Shown here: one piece after another, positions 1-5,833 of the stretch
Layout of the letters: the number at the start of each line of letters is the position of its first letter
Numbering within the stretch: position 1 is the first letter of the stretch
Assembly (NCBI GenBank): GCA_964473505.1
Contig: CAYYPG010000074.1
Span: 1 to 10,734, forward strand
Source of the DNA: JAOABV01 sp964473505
GTDB taxonomy: Bacteria > Hydrothermota > Tepidihabitantia > Tepidihabitantales > CAIPLT01
DNA: 10,734 nt
Direction of reading: 5' to 3'
Notes under the pieces: model-generated
What the model saw: the letters and a program-made list of their open reading frames with translations, nothing else
What the model was told of the DNA's origin: nothing
The model's database searches: none
Translations under genes and position numbers: made by a program

Positions 1-236
1 AAATCAAATATGTTGCAAACTGACATTGGGGGTCATGATGTACCCGGGCACGTCACAGTAAAAAAAGATGGGCCAATATCCATAATCGTAATTGTCTGAG
101 ATAACAAAGTTTTCAAATGCTTAATTACTTTTAAAAGTAAAGCATATCGTTTTGAGTGATATTTCAAATAACGCAATGATTCTTTATTTAGGTTCAGTCG
201 AAGAAAATATTTTTCAATTTCGTTAGAAGTTTTCAT
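1..236 (-). pseudogene. N-terminal fragment of a probable class I SAM-dependent methyltransferase, interrupted by a stop
   Basis: The frame starts with ATG at 236 and runs 67 codons to a TGA at 33-35. It is open again in the same frame to the window edge (PPMSVCNIFD). The N-terminus is basic and helical (KYHSKRYALLLKVIKHLKTLL, residues about 25-44). It leads into IMDIGPSFFT (about 51-60), which resembles motif I of class I methyltransferases (hydrophobic-D-hG-x-G/S), where S-adenosylmethionine binds. In relatives this strand is followed after about 15 residues by the next beta strand, and the post-stop segment 'SVCNIFD' lies at about that distance. I therefore read it as a methyltransferase gene with a nonsense mutation, or a read error. 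No function can be given for the product. A plus-strand frame open from the edge to a TGA at 97-99 crosses the same bases and is an alternative. Confidence 0.4.
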
Positions 237-436
237 ACTGTATTTCTATATTTCTATAAAAAACCGCAGTTAACTGCATTATTAAATTTTCGTATTACTA
301 TTTAGCTAATTTAGACAATTTAGATAATTCAGAAGTTTTCATTCTGCGTCTCTCTAAAAACCGAGCTTACTGCATTCTTAAATTTCCGCATTACTATTTT
401 GATGATTTTAGATAATTTAGACAATCGGGATAATTT
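225..436. repeat. Imperfect tandem duplication, period 106 bp
   Basis: Copy one (225-330) and copy two (331 to about 436) both open with AGAAGTTTTCAT. They then share, in order, an AAAACCG block, ACTGCATT, TTAAATTT, GCATTACTATTT or GTATTACTATTT, and A+T-rich tracts of the type AATTTAGACAAT or TTTAGATAATT. Copy two has a gap of several bases in its middle, so the copies are clearly diverged. The repeated unit includes the reverse complement of the first four codons (MKTS) and the upstream region of the methyltransferase-like frame. A second, orphan start region for that frame therefore lies at 331-342. Confidence 0.65.
258..277 (-). terminator. Possible weak intrinsic terminator after the ZIP gene
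   Basis: Read on the minus strand, GCAGTTAACTGC (277-266) is a perfect palindrome that can form a 4-bp stem with a TTAA loop. It is followed by GG and a run of six T (263-258). It lies about 190 bases downstream of the ZIP stop codon and just upstream of the methyltransferase-like start. The stem is short. In the second copy of the tandem duplication the palindrome is broken, although the T run partly remains. Confidence 0.3.
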
Positions 437-469
437 AGATAAAATTTTTGTATAACGATACCATTAAAA

Positions 470-1222
470 CTATTCCATTAACCCTAAAAGTACCATAACG
501 GTAATTCCTAACAAAATACAGATTAATTGTAATAAAGATATGGATACTTTTATATTGTGTTGAAGTTCAGGAATTAAATCTGAACCAGCAATATAGATAA
601 AACCACCAGCAGTTATAGGTAATAAAATTTGCGAATAACTTTTGATATGAGAACCAATTATTAAAGATATAAGAACTCCGAGAAATGCGGTTAATGCAGA
701 AAGAAAATTATAAAATATTGCTTTTCGGGGTATTAACCCGCCATGAACCAAAACCCCAAAATCACCTATTTCCTGGGGAATTTCATGTAAGATAACTGCT
801 AAGGTCGTTGTAATACCAATAGATAAACTAACTGCATAACTCGCACCGATAATCATTCCATCAATTAAGTTATGAATTGCGTCACCAATCACATTCATTG
901 TTACCACGGGATGAGGATGTTCCTCGTTTGACAGAATATGACAATGACGCCAACGTAAGAATTTTTCTAATACAAAGAAAATAAGAATACCAGCAATAAC
1001 TAATACTGGCACCTTAAGGTTTATACCTAAAGATTCAAATGATTCTGGCAACAAATGAATAAAAGCATCACCAAACAATCCTCCTACTGCAAAACTGACC
1101 AAAAAAAGTATTATCTTTTTAAGACCTTCCTTTCGCAAGGTAATGGTCAGAATTCCTATTAAGGAGATTACACTTACAATTATAACACTAATGATTGAAT
1201 ATAACCAAACTTGCATCTCCAT
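470..1222 (-). CDS. ZIP-family divalent metal ion transporter
   Basis: An integral inner-membrane transporter, 250 residues, normal length for a bacterial ZIP; the family imports Zn2+ and related divalent metals. Hydrophobic segments are visible at about 6-28, 36-57, 70-87, 110-133, 137-160, 170-190, 198-215 and 227-248, matching the eight-helix fold. The metal-site signatures are intact: HNLIDG (H117, N118, D121) in helix 4 and HEIPQEIGDF (H146, E147, Q150, E151) in helix 5. The latter resembles the LIV-1-type HEXPHE motif with Gln in place of the second His. The helix 3-4 loop (about 90-105, RWRHCHILSNEEHPHP) is rich in His, as is usual for this cytoplasmic metal-sensing loop. ATG at 1222 is chosen because it is the longest start; an ATG two codons later is possible, and no strong Shine-Dalgarno is seen. 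The gene diverges from cysS. The preferred metal cannot be told from sequence. Confidence 0.9.
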   Translation of the reverse strand: MEMQVWLYSIISVIIVSVISLIGILTITLRKEGLKKIILFLVSFAVGGLFGDAFIHLLPESFESLGINLKVPVLVIAGILIFFVLEKFLRWRHCHILSNEEHPHPVVTMNVIGDAIHNLIDGMIIGASYAVSLSIGITTTLAVILHEIPQEIGDFGVLVHGGLIPRKAIFYNFLSALTAFLGVLISLIIGSHIKSYSQILLPITAGGFIYIAGSDLIPELQHNIKVSISLLQLICILLGITVMVLLGLME

Positions 1223-1877
1223 CTTTATTTCTTAATGTCTTAATATTTTAATATATCTTAATATCTTATAACTATAATTCCGAAACATATATGATAGTTT
1301 CATATACTTATTATCAGTATATTTCTGCTTTTGTCAACTTATTTTTGCCTGATTTCAAAAAATGGCTTAAGCCTCCAAACACACCGAAAAAAACTTGCAA
1401 AACATTCAAAGTTTTCTTTAAACCTAATACTGAAAACTATCCCAAAAGCACAAAAATTCAAAAGGACACCCATAACTTTTACTTGGTAAAACAATAGAAT
1501 CTTCTTTATAACATAATAAAATATCTGTTTTTATATGTTCTATATGTTTTTAATACTCCACAATACGCTAATTATTTAGATATCATAGTGTTATCAACTT
1601 AAGGAGATATTGGCTTTCATTAGCACTATTTATAATTTTACGGTGCTGAAGTCTTTTTACCAGTCTTGAGTTTCAACTCTTGATTCGTTATTGACAACAT
1701 TTCGTAATAAGTCGTCTTATCTTTATCTAATCATCTATGAGCAAGAGCAATTAAAATTTGTATAAAATATTTTGTGTAAATTCAGTATTGATTTAAAGCA
1801 TTTAAAGAATAAGGTGTATCCATCTCTTTGTTTAACTATATTAAGATAATATATTATTTAGAAAGCAAAGCATATCT
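1223..1877. other. Divergent intergenic region between the ZIP gene and cysS; no supported gene
   Basis: About 655 bases of low-G+C sequence must hold promoters for both flanking genes. Next to the ZIP start are three near-repeats of CTTAATAT (about 1231-1266). A small inverted repeat follows (GAAAC 1282-1286, GTTTC 1297-1301) and could be an operator, but the arms are only 5 bp. A 68-codon frame at 1291-1497 has no ribosome binding site and a Lys/Pro/Thr-rich product resembling no family I know. An AAGGAG at about 1603 leads only to a 19-codon TTG frame. No tRNA or clear terminator was found. Confidence 0.5.
1828..1857 (+). promoter_or_regulatory. Weak candidate sigma-70 promoter for cysS
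   Basis: TTGTTT (1828-1833) and TATTAT (1852-1857) are separated by 18 bp. They would start a transcript near 1864, about 14 bases before the upstream ATG of cysS. The surrounding DNA is so AT-rich that such pairs arise easily by chance. Confidence 0.25.
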
Positions 1878-3488
1878 ATGGAAGAAAAAACAATTTACAC
1901 AAAAATTTTGTTGCTACCTCGCAGTAGAAAAATTATTGACTTTTATTATTTCTTTGATAAACTTAATCAAAAAATGGCGCTTGTTCTCACTAATACTTTA
2001 ACACAAAAAAAGGAAATTTTTCAACCCCTCGGTGATACGGTTAAAATCTATATCTGTGGTATGACCGTACAAGGCCAACCCCATTTCGGCCATCTACGGG
2101 CTTATGTCACATCGGATATATTAATCCGATATTTACAATTCTCAGGCTATAAAACGAAAGTCATTCAAAACTTTACTGATATTGATGATAAGATTATTGA
2201 AAAAGCAATCGCTGAGCAGACCGATTATCGTATAATCGCTAAACGAAACATTGACGAGTATTTTGAAGTTGCCGATAGGATGAATATCAAACGCGTCGAT
2301 TTTTATCCGCTGGCAACTCAACATATTCAAGAAATCATCGAAATAATTCAAAAGCTAATTGATAAAAAATTTGCCTATCAGTCTGAAGGTAATGTCTATT
2401 TTGCTGTGGAAAAATTTGCTGATTATGGCAAGCTGTCTAAAAAACGACTCGAGGATTTAGTCGCCGGTGCCAGAGTTGAAGTGCGTGAACATAAAAGAAA
2501 TCTCCTTGATTTTGCTTTATGGAAGGCTTCCAAACCAAATGAGCCATACTGGCACAGTCCCTGGGGAAAAGGTCGACCGGGTTGGCATATTGAATGTTCA
2601 GCAATGTCAATGTATCATTTAGGCGAAACGATTGATATTCATCTCGGTGGTGAAGATTTAATCTTTCCCCATCACGAGAATGAAATTGCCCAATCCGAAT
2701 CAGCAACTGGTAAACCCTTTGTCCGATTTTGGATACACAACGCGATGCTTAACTTGACTGGCGAGAAGATGTCTAAATCAACTCAACACTTTATTATGGC
2801 AAAGGATTTATTACAAAAATATTCGCCTAATGTTTTAAGATTATATTTTCTCAAGTCGCATTATCGCTCACCGTTGGAATTCGACTTTGATATTCTCGAT
2901 TCAACCAAAGAAGGTTGGACAAGAATCGAGGATTTCTTAAATCAAGCTGAAGAAGAAAAAATAAAAGAAAAACCCGAAACAATTTCTGAAGACACAAAGA
3001 CCGCATTCAAATCAGCAATGGACGATGATTTAAATACTCCCAAAGTAGTCGCACTAATCTTTGATGCAGTCAAAGATGGCTTTAATGCAATCCAAAACAA
3101 AGACAATAACACATTACATCAGAAATATTCAGAACTTTTATTTCTCCTCAATAACTTAGGGTTTATTACTGAAACGAAATTTCGAACGAGAAAAATCATA
3201 AAAACTACAATTTATGACCACGAAACATTTACTTCAGAGTTTACTGTAGCTTCACCCAAAATATCCGAAGCATTATCGATCGCACAGAACAAGAACAAAG
3301 ACGATATCGCCTATTTGATAAAAAGGGGTCTACAAGAAAATGATTATCAGTTAATTATCATTGCACGTGAATCAGCACGCGATAAAAAATTATTTGATAT
3401 TGCCGATTTAATAAGAGATGGCATACAAGAATTAGGTTATATCTTAGAAGATACGGAAAAAGGAACCAGGTTAAAGAAAAAACACTAA
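1878..3488 (+). CDS. cysS: Cysteinyl-tRNA synthetase (CysRS)
   Basis: A cytoplasmic class I aminoacyl-tRNA synthetase that charges tRNA-Cys using ATP. The zinc site that selects cysteine is complete: C60 (YICGMTV), C240 (GWHIECSAM), H265 and E269 (FPHHENE). The ATP motifs are HFGH (69-72, a variant of HIGH) and KMSKS (297-301). The C-terminal helical and anticodon-binding region ends in the typical AREsARDKK...ADLIRD...G..LEDT..GT pattern (496-530). TVQG.PHxGHLR, WGkGRPGWHIECSAM and HYRSPLEF are the form best known from actinobacterial CysRS. The frame opens at 1878, but family similarity begins at MALVLTNTLT (residue 33, ATG at 1974). Neither start has a good Shine-Dalgarno, so a 504-residue product from 1974 is at least as likely, and the 32-residue basic extension may not be translated. 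The gene appears to stand alone. Confidence 0.95.
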   Translation: MEEKTIYTKILLLPRSRKIIDFYYFFDKLNQKMALVLTNTLTQKKEIFQPLGDTVKIYICGMTVQGQPHFGHLRAYVTSDILIRYLQFSGYKTKVIQNFTDIDDKIIEKAIAEQTDYRIIAKRNIDEYFEVADRMNIKRVDFYPLATQHIQEIIEIIQKLIDKKFAYQSEGNVYFAVEKFADYGKLSKKRLEDLVAGARVEVREHKRNLLDFALWKASKPNEPYWHSPWGKGRPGWHIECSAMSMYHLGETIDIHLGGEDLIFPHHENEIAQSESATGKPFVRFWIHNAMLNLTGEKMSKSTQHFIMAKDLLQKYSPNVLRLYFLKSHYRSPLEFDFDILDSTKEGWTRIEDFLNQAEEEKIKEKPETISEDTKTAFKSAMDDDLNTPKVVALIFDAVKDGFNAIQNKDNNTLHQKYSELLFLLNNLGFITETKFRTRKIIKTTIYDHETFTSEFTVASPKISEALSIAQNKNKDDIAYLIKRGLQENDYQLIIIARESARDKKLFDIADLIRDGIQELGYILEDTEKGTRLKKKH

Positions 3489-3861
3489 AGACGAACATGA
3501 AGATCAATGATACAATCAGAATTACCCTTCGGGTTTACAATTTAGTACTTGTTTTTCAGCCGTACTGATAAAACTTATAATTTTAAAAAAGTATAAATTA
3601 TGACTTATTCATTAGAACTAATAAAATGTAGAATAGCAGAAATGCTGGTATCAAACTTTATTATATGAAACCTTCAAAGCAACTTGTCAAATAGCGATAA
3701 ATGGATTGATGAATAAAAAACCTAAACTTACAGAAATTTTGAAAAAGGATGTGCTAAATAAAAATGAGACATAACTATAAAATAATTAATAAGTTATATA
3801 CCGAAGATAAAAATTTATTTGTCCTCAGATTAAAAGAAAACAAACATTAGAAAGGTAATCT
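3489..3861. other. Intergenic region cysS-deoC; possible promoter and leader
   Basis: These 373 bases hold no supported gene. A small hairpin (ACCC 3524-3527, loop TTC, GGGT 3531-3534) follows cysS but lacks a T run, so it is a poor terminator. Short frames at 3497 (23 codons) and 3600 (22 codons) look random. A 28-aa frame (ATG 3764, TAG 3848-3850; MRHNYKIINKLYTEDKNLFV...) ends 11 bases before deoC. It could be a leader ORF, but its nearest purine-rich tract is about 14 bases upstream of its ATG. No riboswitch was recognised. Confidence 0.45.
3553..3581 (+). promoter_or_regulatory. Candidate sigma-70 promoter for the deoC-tdh-kbl unit
   Basis: TTTTCA (3553-3558; 4 of 6 consensus) and a perfect TATAAT (3576-3581) are separated by 17 bp. 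An AGTAC/GTACT inverted repeat (3544-3548, 3562-3566) brackets the -35 and might serve as an operator. The start point would be near 3588, leaving a leader of about 270 bases before deoC. Confidence 0.35.
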
Positions 3862-4545
3862 ATGATAAAAAATCTTAATAAATATATTGACCATACTTTA
3901 CTAAAACCTGAAGCATCTGAAAAAGATATTGAAAAACTATGTGCTGAAGCCAAGCAGTATAAATTCGCCACAGTATTTGTAAATCCCAGTTATGTAAAGT
4001 TAGCGGCAAAGTTATTACAAGGGTCAAAAGTTAAGGTCGGCTGTGCAATCGGATTTCCCTTAGGTGCAACGACAACCGAAGTTAAAGTTAAGGAAGCATT
4101 ACAGGCAATTAAAAATGGCGCACAAGAAATTGATATGGTGATCAACATTGGTGCAGTAAAATCAAAGAATTATAAACTGGTAGAAGATGATATAAAAAGC
4201 GTTGTGAGAGCTGTAAAACCTATCGGCGTCAAAACAATTTTAGAAACCTGTCTTTTAACTACCGAGGAAAAAATCCGCGTTGCCCAAATTGTCAAGAAAT
4301 GTGGTGCAAAGTTTGTTAAAACTTCTACCGGATTTTCCCTTGGCGGTGCAACGATTGAAGATATCAAACTTTTGCGAAAAACCGTCGGCAAAAAAATGGG
4401 CGTAAAAGCCTCAGGTGGAATTAGAGATTATAAAACAGCCATTGCGATGATAAAAGCCGGTGCAAATCGAATCGGTACAAGCGCCGGTGTCCAAATTATG
4501 GAAGGCGAAAAATTAGAAAAATTACAAGGGAAATTTAATTACTAA
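3862..4545 (+). CDS. deoC: Deoxyribose-phosphate aldolase
   Basis: A cytoplasmic class I (Schiff-base) aldolase that reversibly splits 2-deoxy-D-ribose-5-phosphate into D-glyceraldehyde-3-phosphate and acetaldehyde, the last step of deoxynucleoside catabolism. The 227-residue length is typical of the short bacterial form. The family start signature is present (IDHTLLKP, 9-16). So are the catalytic residues: D91 in EIDMVINIG, the Schiff-base lysine K153 in FVKTSTGF and the second lysine K182 in VKASGGIR. GTSAG near 205-209 is part of the phosphate site. The ATG at 3862 is supported by AAAGG (3851-3855), 6 bases upstream. The stop is followed after one base by a small ORF that leads into tdh, so it is probably the first main gene of an operon with tdh and kbl. 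None of the usual deo partners (deoA, deoB, deoD) is present here. Confidence 0.95.
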   Translation: MIKNLNKYIDHTLLKPEASEKDIEKLCAEAKQYKFATVFVNPSYVKLAAKLLQGSKVKVGCAIGFPLGATTTEVKVKEALQAIKNGAQEIDMVINIGAVKSKNYKLVEDDIKSVVRAVKPIGVKTILETCLLTTEEKIRVAQIVKKCGAKFVKTSTGFSLGGATIEDIKLLRKTVGKKMGVKASGGIRDYKTAIAMIKAGANRIGTSAGVQIMEGEKLEKLQGKFNY

Positions 4546-4546
4546 A

Positions 4547-4705
4547 ATGCACCTATTCGTATTAAAGACGTTAGCGATAAAAATCTCTTTGATTTCATTA
4601 TCAATTAATCTCATCTTGAACAATAACGAAGAATCTAAAACTAAAGAAAACATAATGCTCGAACCCTTTGTATCGGGCAAAGTAATATCGATTATTAATC
4701 TATGA
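4547..4705 (+). CDS. Small ORF (52 aa) filling the deoC-tdh gap, overlapping the tdh start
   Basis: The ATG at 4547 comes one base after the deoC TAA. The TGA (4703-4705) overlaps the tdh ATG in an ATGA arrangement, as in translationally coupled operon genes. The product starts with a hydrophobic stretch (MHLFVLKTLAIKISLISLSI, 1-20, then NLIL), followed by a polar segment (NNNEESKTKEN, 25-35) and a short tail (EPFVSGKVISIINL, 39-52). It could be a small membrane or signal-peptide-like protein, but I recognise no family. The only Shine-Dalgarno-like tract is AAGGG at 4526-4530, 16 bases upstream, too far to be ideal. tdh itself has no Shine-Dalgarno, so ribosomes finishing this ORF could be what loads tdh. 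A chance open frame of this length is possible (a few percent per frame in such DNA); the fit to both neighbours makes it more interesting. Confidence 0.4.
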   Translation: MHLFVLKTLAIKISLISLSINLILNNNEESKTKENIMLEPFVSGKVISIINL

Positions 4706-5814
4706 AAGCAATTGTTAAAACCAAAACACAAACAGGTGTTGCGCTTTTAGATGTGCCAGTTCCTAATTTGAATGATGATGAAGTCTTAATAAAAATTAAA
4801 GCGGTCGGAATTTGTGGCACTGATATTCACATTTACAACTGGGACCGATGGTCCCAAGAACGGATCGGCGAAAAAAAATTACCCCTAATTCTTGGTCACG
4901 AAATGTGCGGCATCGTAGAGAGAGTCGGCAAAAATGTTCAAGGAATAAAAGAAGGTGATTATGTTTCCGCAGAAACTCACATCTATTTTCCTAAAGATTT
5001 TAATGCCTTATTAGGCCAAGTCCACATTGGCGAGCAGATGGAAATATTAGGTGTTGACCGTAATGGCGTATTTGCTGAATATGTTAATATTCCAGAGCGA
5101 GTTTTATGGCATAATGATAAGAATATACCTTTTGAGCTTGCGGCCATTCAAGAACCATTAGGTAATGCTTGTTATGCCGTATTAGGTGAAGATGGCGATA
5201 TCGCAGGCAAATCAATGGTAATTACGGGTGATGGTCCGATTTCGCTTTTTGCCGTTGCAATTGCTCGTTGTTGTGGCGTGGCTAAAATATTCTTAATCGG
5301 AATGTCAGAAAAGCGAATGGCAATTGCCCAATCTTTAGGTGCTGACCATATTATCTCGGTAATCAAAACTACCCATGAAGATCGAATTGCATATATCAAG
5401 GACTATACTTATGGTGTAGGTGCAGATATTGCTTTGGAAATTGTCGGCAACCAGCAGTCGATAAATGATGCTTTCAAAATGGTGCGCAAAGGTGGCAGAG
5501 TTTCTGCTTTTGGGATTTCACCTGTTCAGATCGTAAATATTGATTACAACAATGACATTGTTTTCAAAGGTATCCAAATTCACGGCATTTCGGGTCGCAA
5601 AATATTTGATACCTGGTATCGTGTGCGCAATTTACTTTCATCTGGTCGTCTTAACATTAATCCCGTAATTACCGATATGTTTCTATTAGAAGATTATCAG
5701 ACTGCCTTTGATAAATTGACTGCGACTAACAGAGAATCAGCAAAGGTTGTTATGTTTTTAGACCAAAAAGATTTAGACGAAGCATTAAAAAGACAGATAA
5801 GAATTTCTGGTTAA
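4702..5814 (+). CDS. tdh: L-threonine 3-dehydrogenase, medium-chain dehydrogenase lacking the structural-zinc cysteines
   Basis: A cytoplasmic enzyme oxidising L-threonine to 2-amino-3-oxobutyrate; the next gene encodes the following enzyme. Tdh-type signatures are clear: ICGTDIHIYNWDRWSQ (37-52; C38, T40 and H43 of the catalytic zinc/relay), GHE (65-67; H66, E67), VSAETHI (88-94), QEPLGNA (150-156; E151) and GRKIFDTW (298-305). Where family members bind a structural zinc with four cysteines, this protein reads IYFPKDFNALLGQVHIG (94-110). The loop length is kept but every cysteine is gone (F96, D99, A102, G110 in equivalent places). The nucleotide motif is GDGPIS (176-181) rather than GxGPxG. 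The usual NAD-selecting acidic residue at the end of strand two is G200 (LIGMSEKR), which may mean NADP use. There is a C-terminal extension of about 20 residues compared with E. coli Tdh. ATG 4702 lacks a Shine-Dalgarno and overlaps the upstream small ORF. kbl follows after 19 bases. Confidence 0.88.
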   Translation: MKAIVKTKTQTGVALLDVPVPNLNDDEVLIKIKAVGICGTDIHIYNWDRWSQERIGEKKLPLILGHEMCGIVERVGKNVQGIKEGDYVSAETHIYFPKDFNALLGQVHIGEQMEILGVDRNGVFAEYVNIPERVLWHNDKNIPFELAAIQEPLGNACYAVLGEDGDIAGKSMVITGDGPISLFAVAIARCCGVAKIFLIGMSEKRMAIAQSLGADHIISVIKTTHEDRIAYIKDYTYGVGADIALEIVGNQQSINDAFKMVRKGGRVSAFGISPVQIVNIDYNNDIVFKGIQIHGISGRKIFDTWYRVRNLLSSGRLNINPVITDMFLLEDYQTAFDKLTATNRESAKVVMFLDQKDLDEALKRQIRISG

Positions 5815-5823
5815 AAATTAAAC

Positions 5824-5828
5824 GGAGG
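5824..5828 (+). promoter_or_regulatory. Strong ribosome binding site of kbl
   Basis: GGAGG lies 5 bases before the ATG at 5834. It fixes the start of kbl and contrasts with tdh, which has no such site. Kbl can thus be initiated independently within the same transcript. Confidence 0.8.
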
Positions 5829-5833
5829 AACAA

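Noticed and set aside
1..236. Reassigned UGA codon in this organism
   Set aside because: The other genes use ordinary codons with no internal in-frame TGA, so one TGA in a truncated frame is better explained by mutation or error.
1291..1497. 68-codon plus-strand frame in the ZIP-cysS gap
   Set aside because: It has no ribosome binding site, a low-complexity Lys/Pro/Thr/Tyr product, no recognisable motif, and sits in DNA of intergenic composition.
2142..2706. Two minus-strand frames (2142-2351, 2437-2706) inside cysS
   Set aside because: They are antisense shadows of a clearly conserved CysRS coding region.
3524..3534. Terminator of cysS (ACCC-TTC-GGGT)
   Set aside because: The stem is only 4 bp and no T run follows.
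4522..4731. 69-codon minus-strand frame across the deoC-tdh junction
   Set aside because: It overlaps both flanking genes and lacks a ribosome site. The plus-strand 52-codon ORF fits the junction better.
4980..5050. Frameshift explaining the loss of the Tdh cysteines
   Set aside because: The flanking motifs VSAETHI and EILGVD...FAEYV are in the same frame and the loop length is unchanged, so substitution rather than frameshift is the simplest reading.
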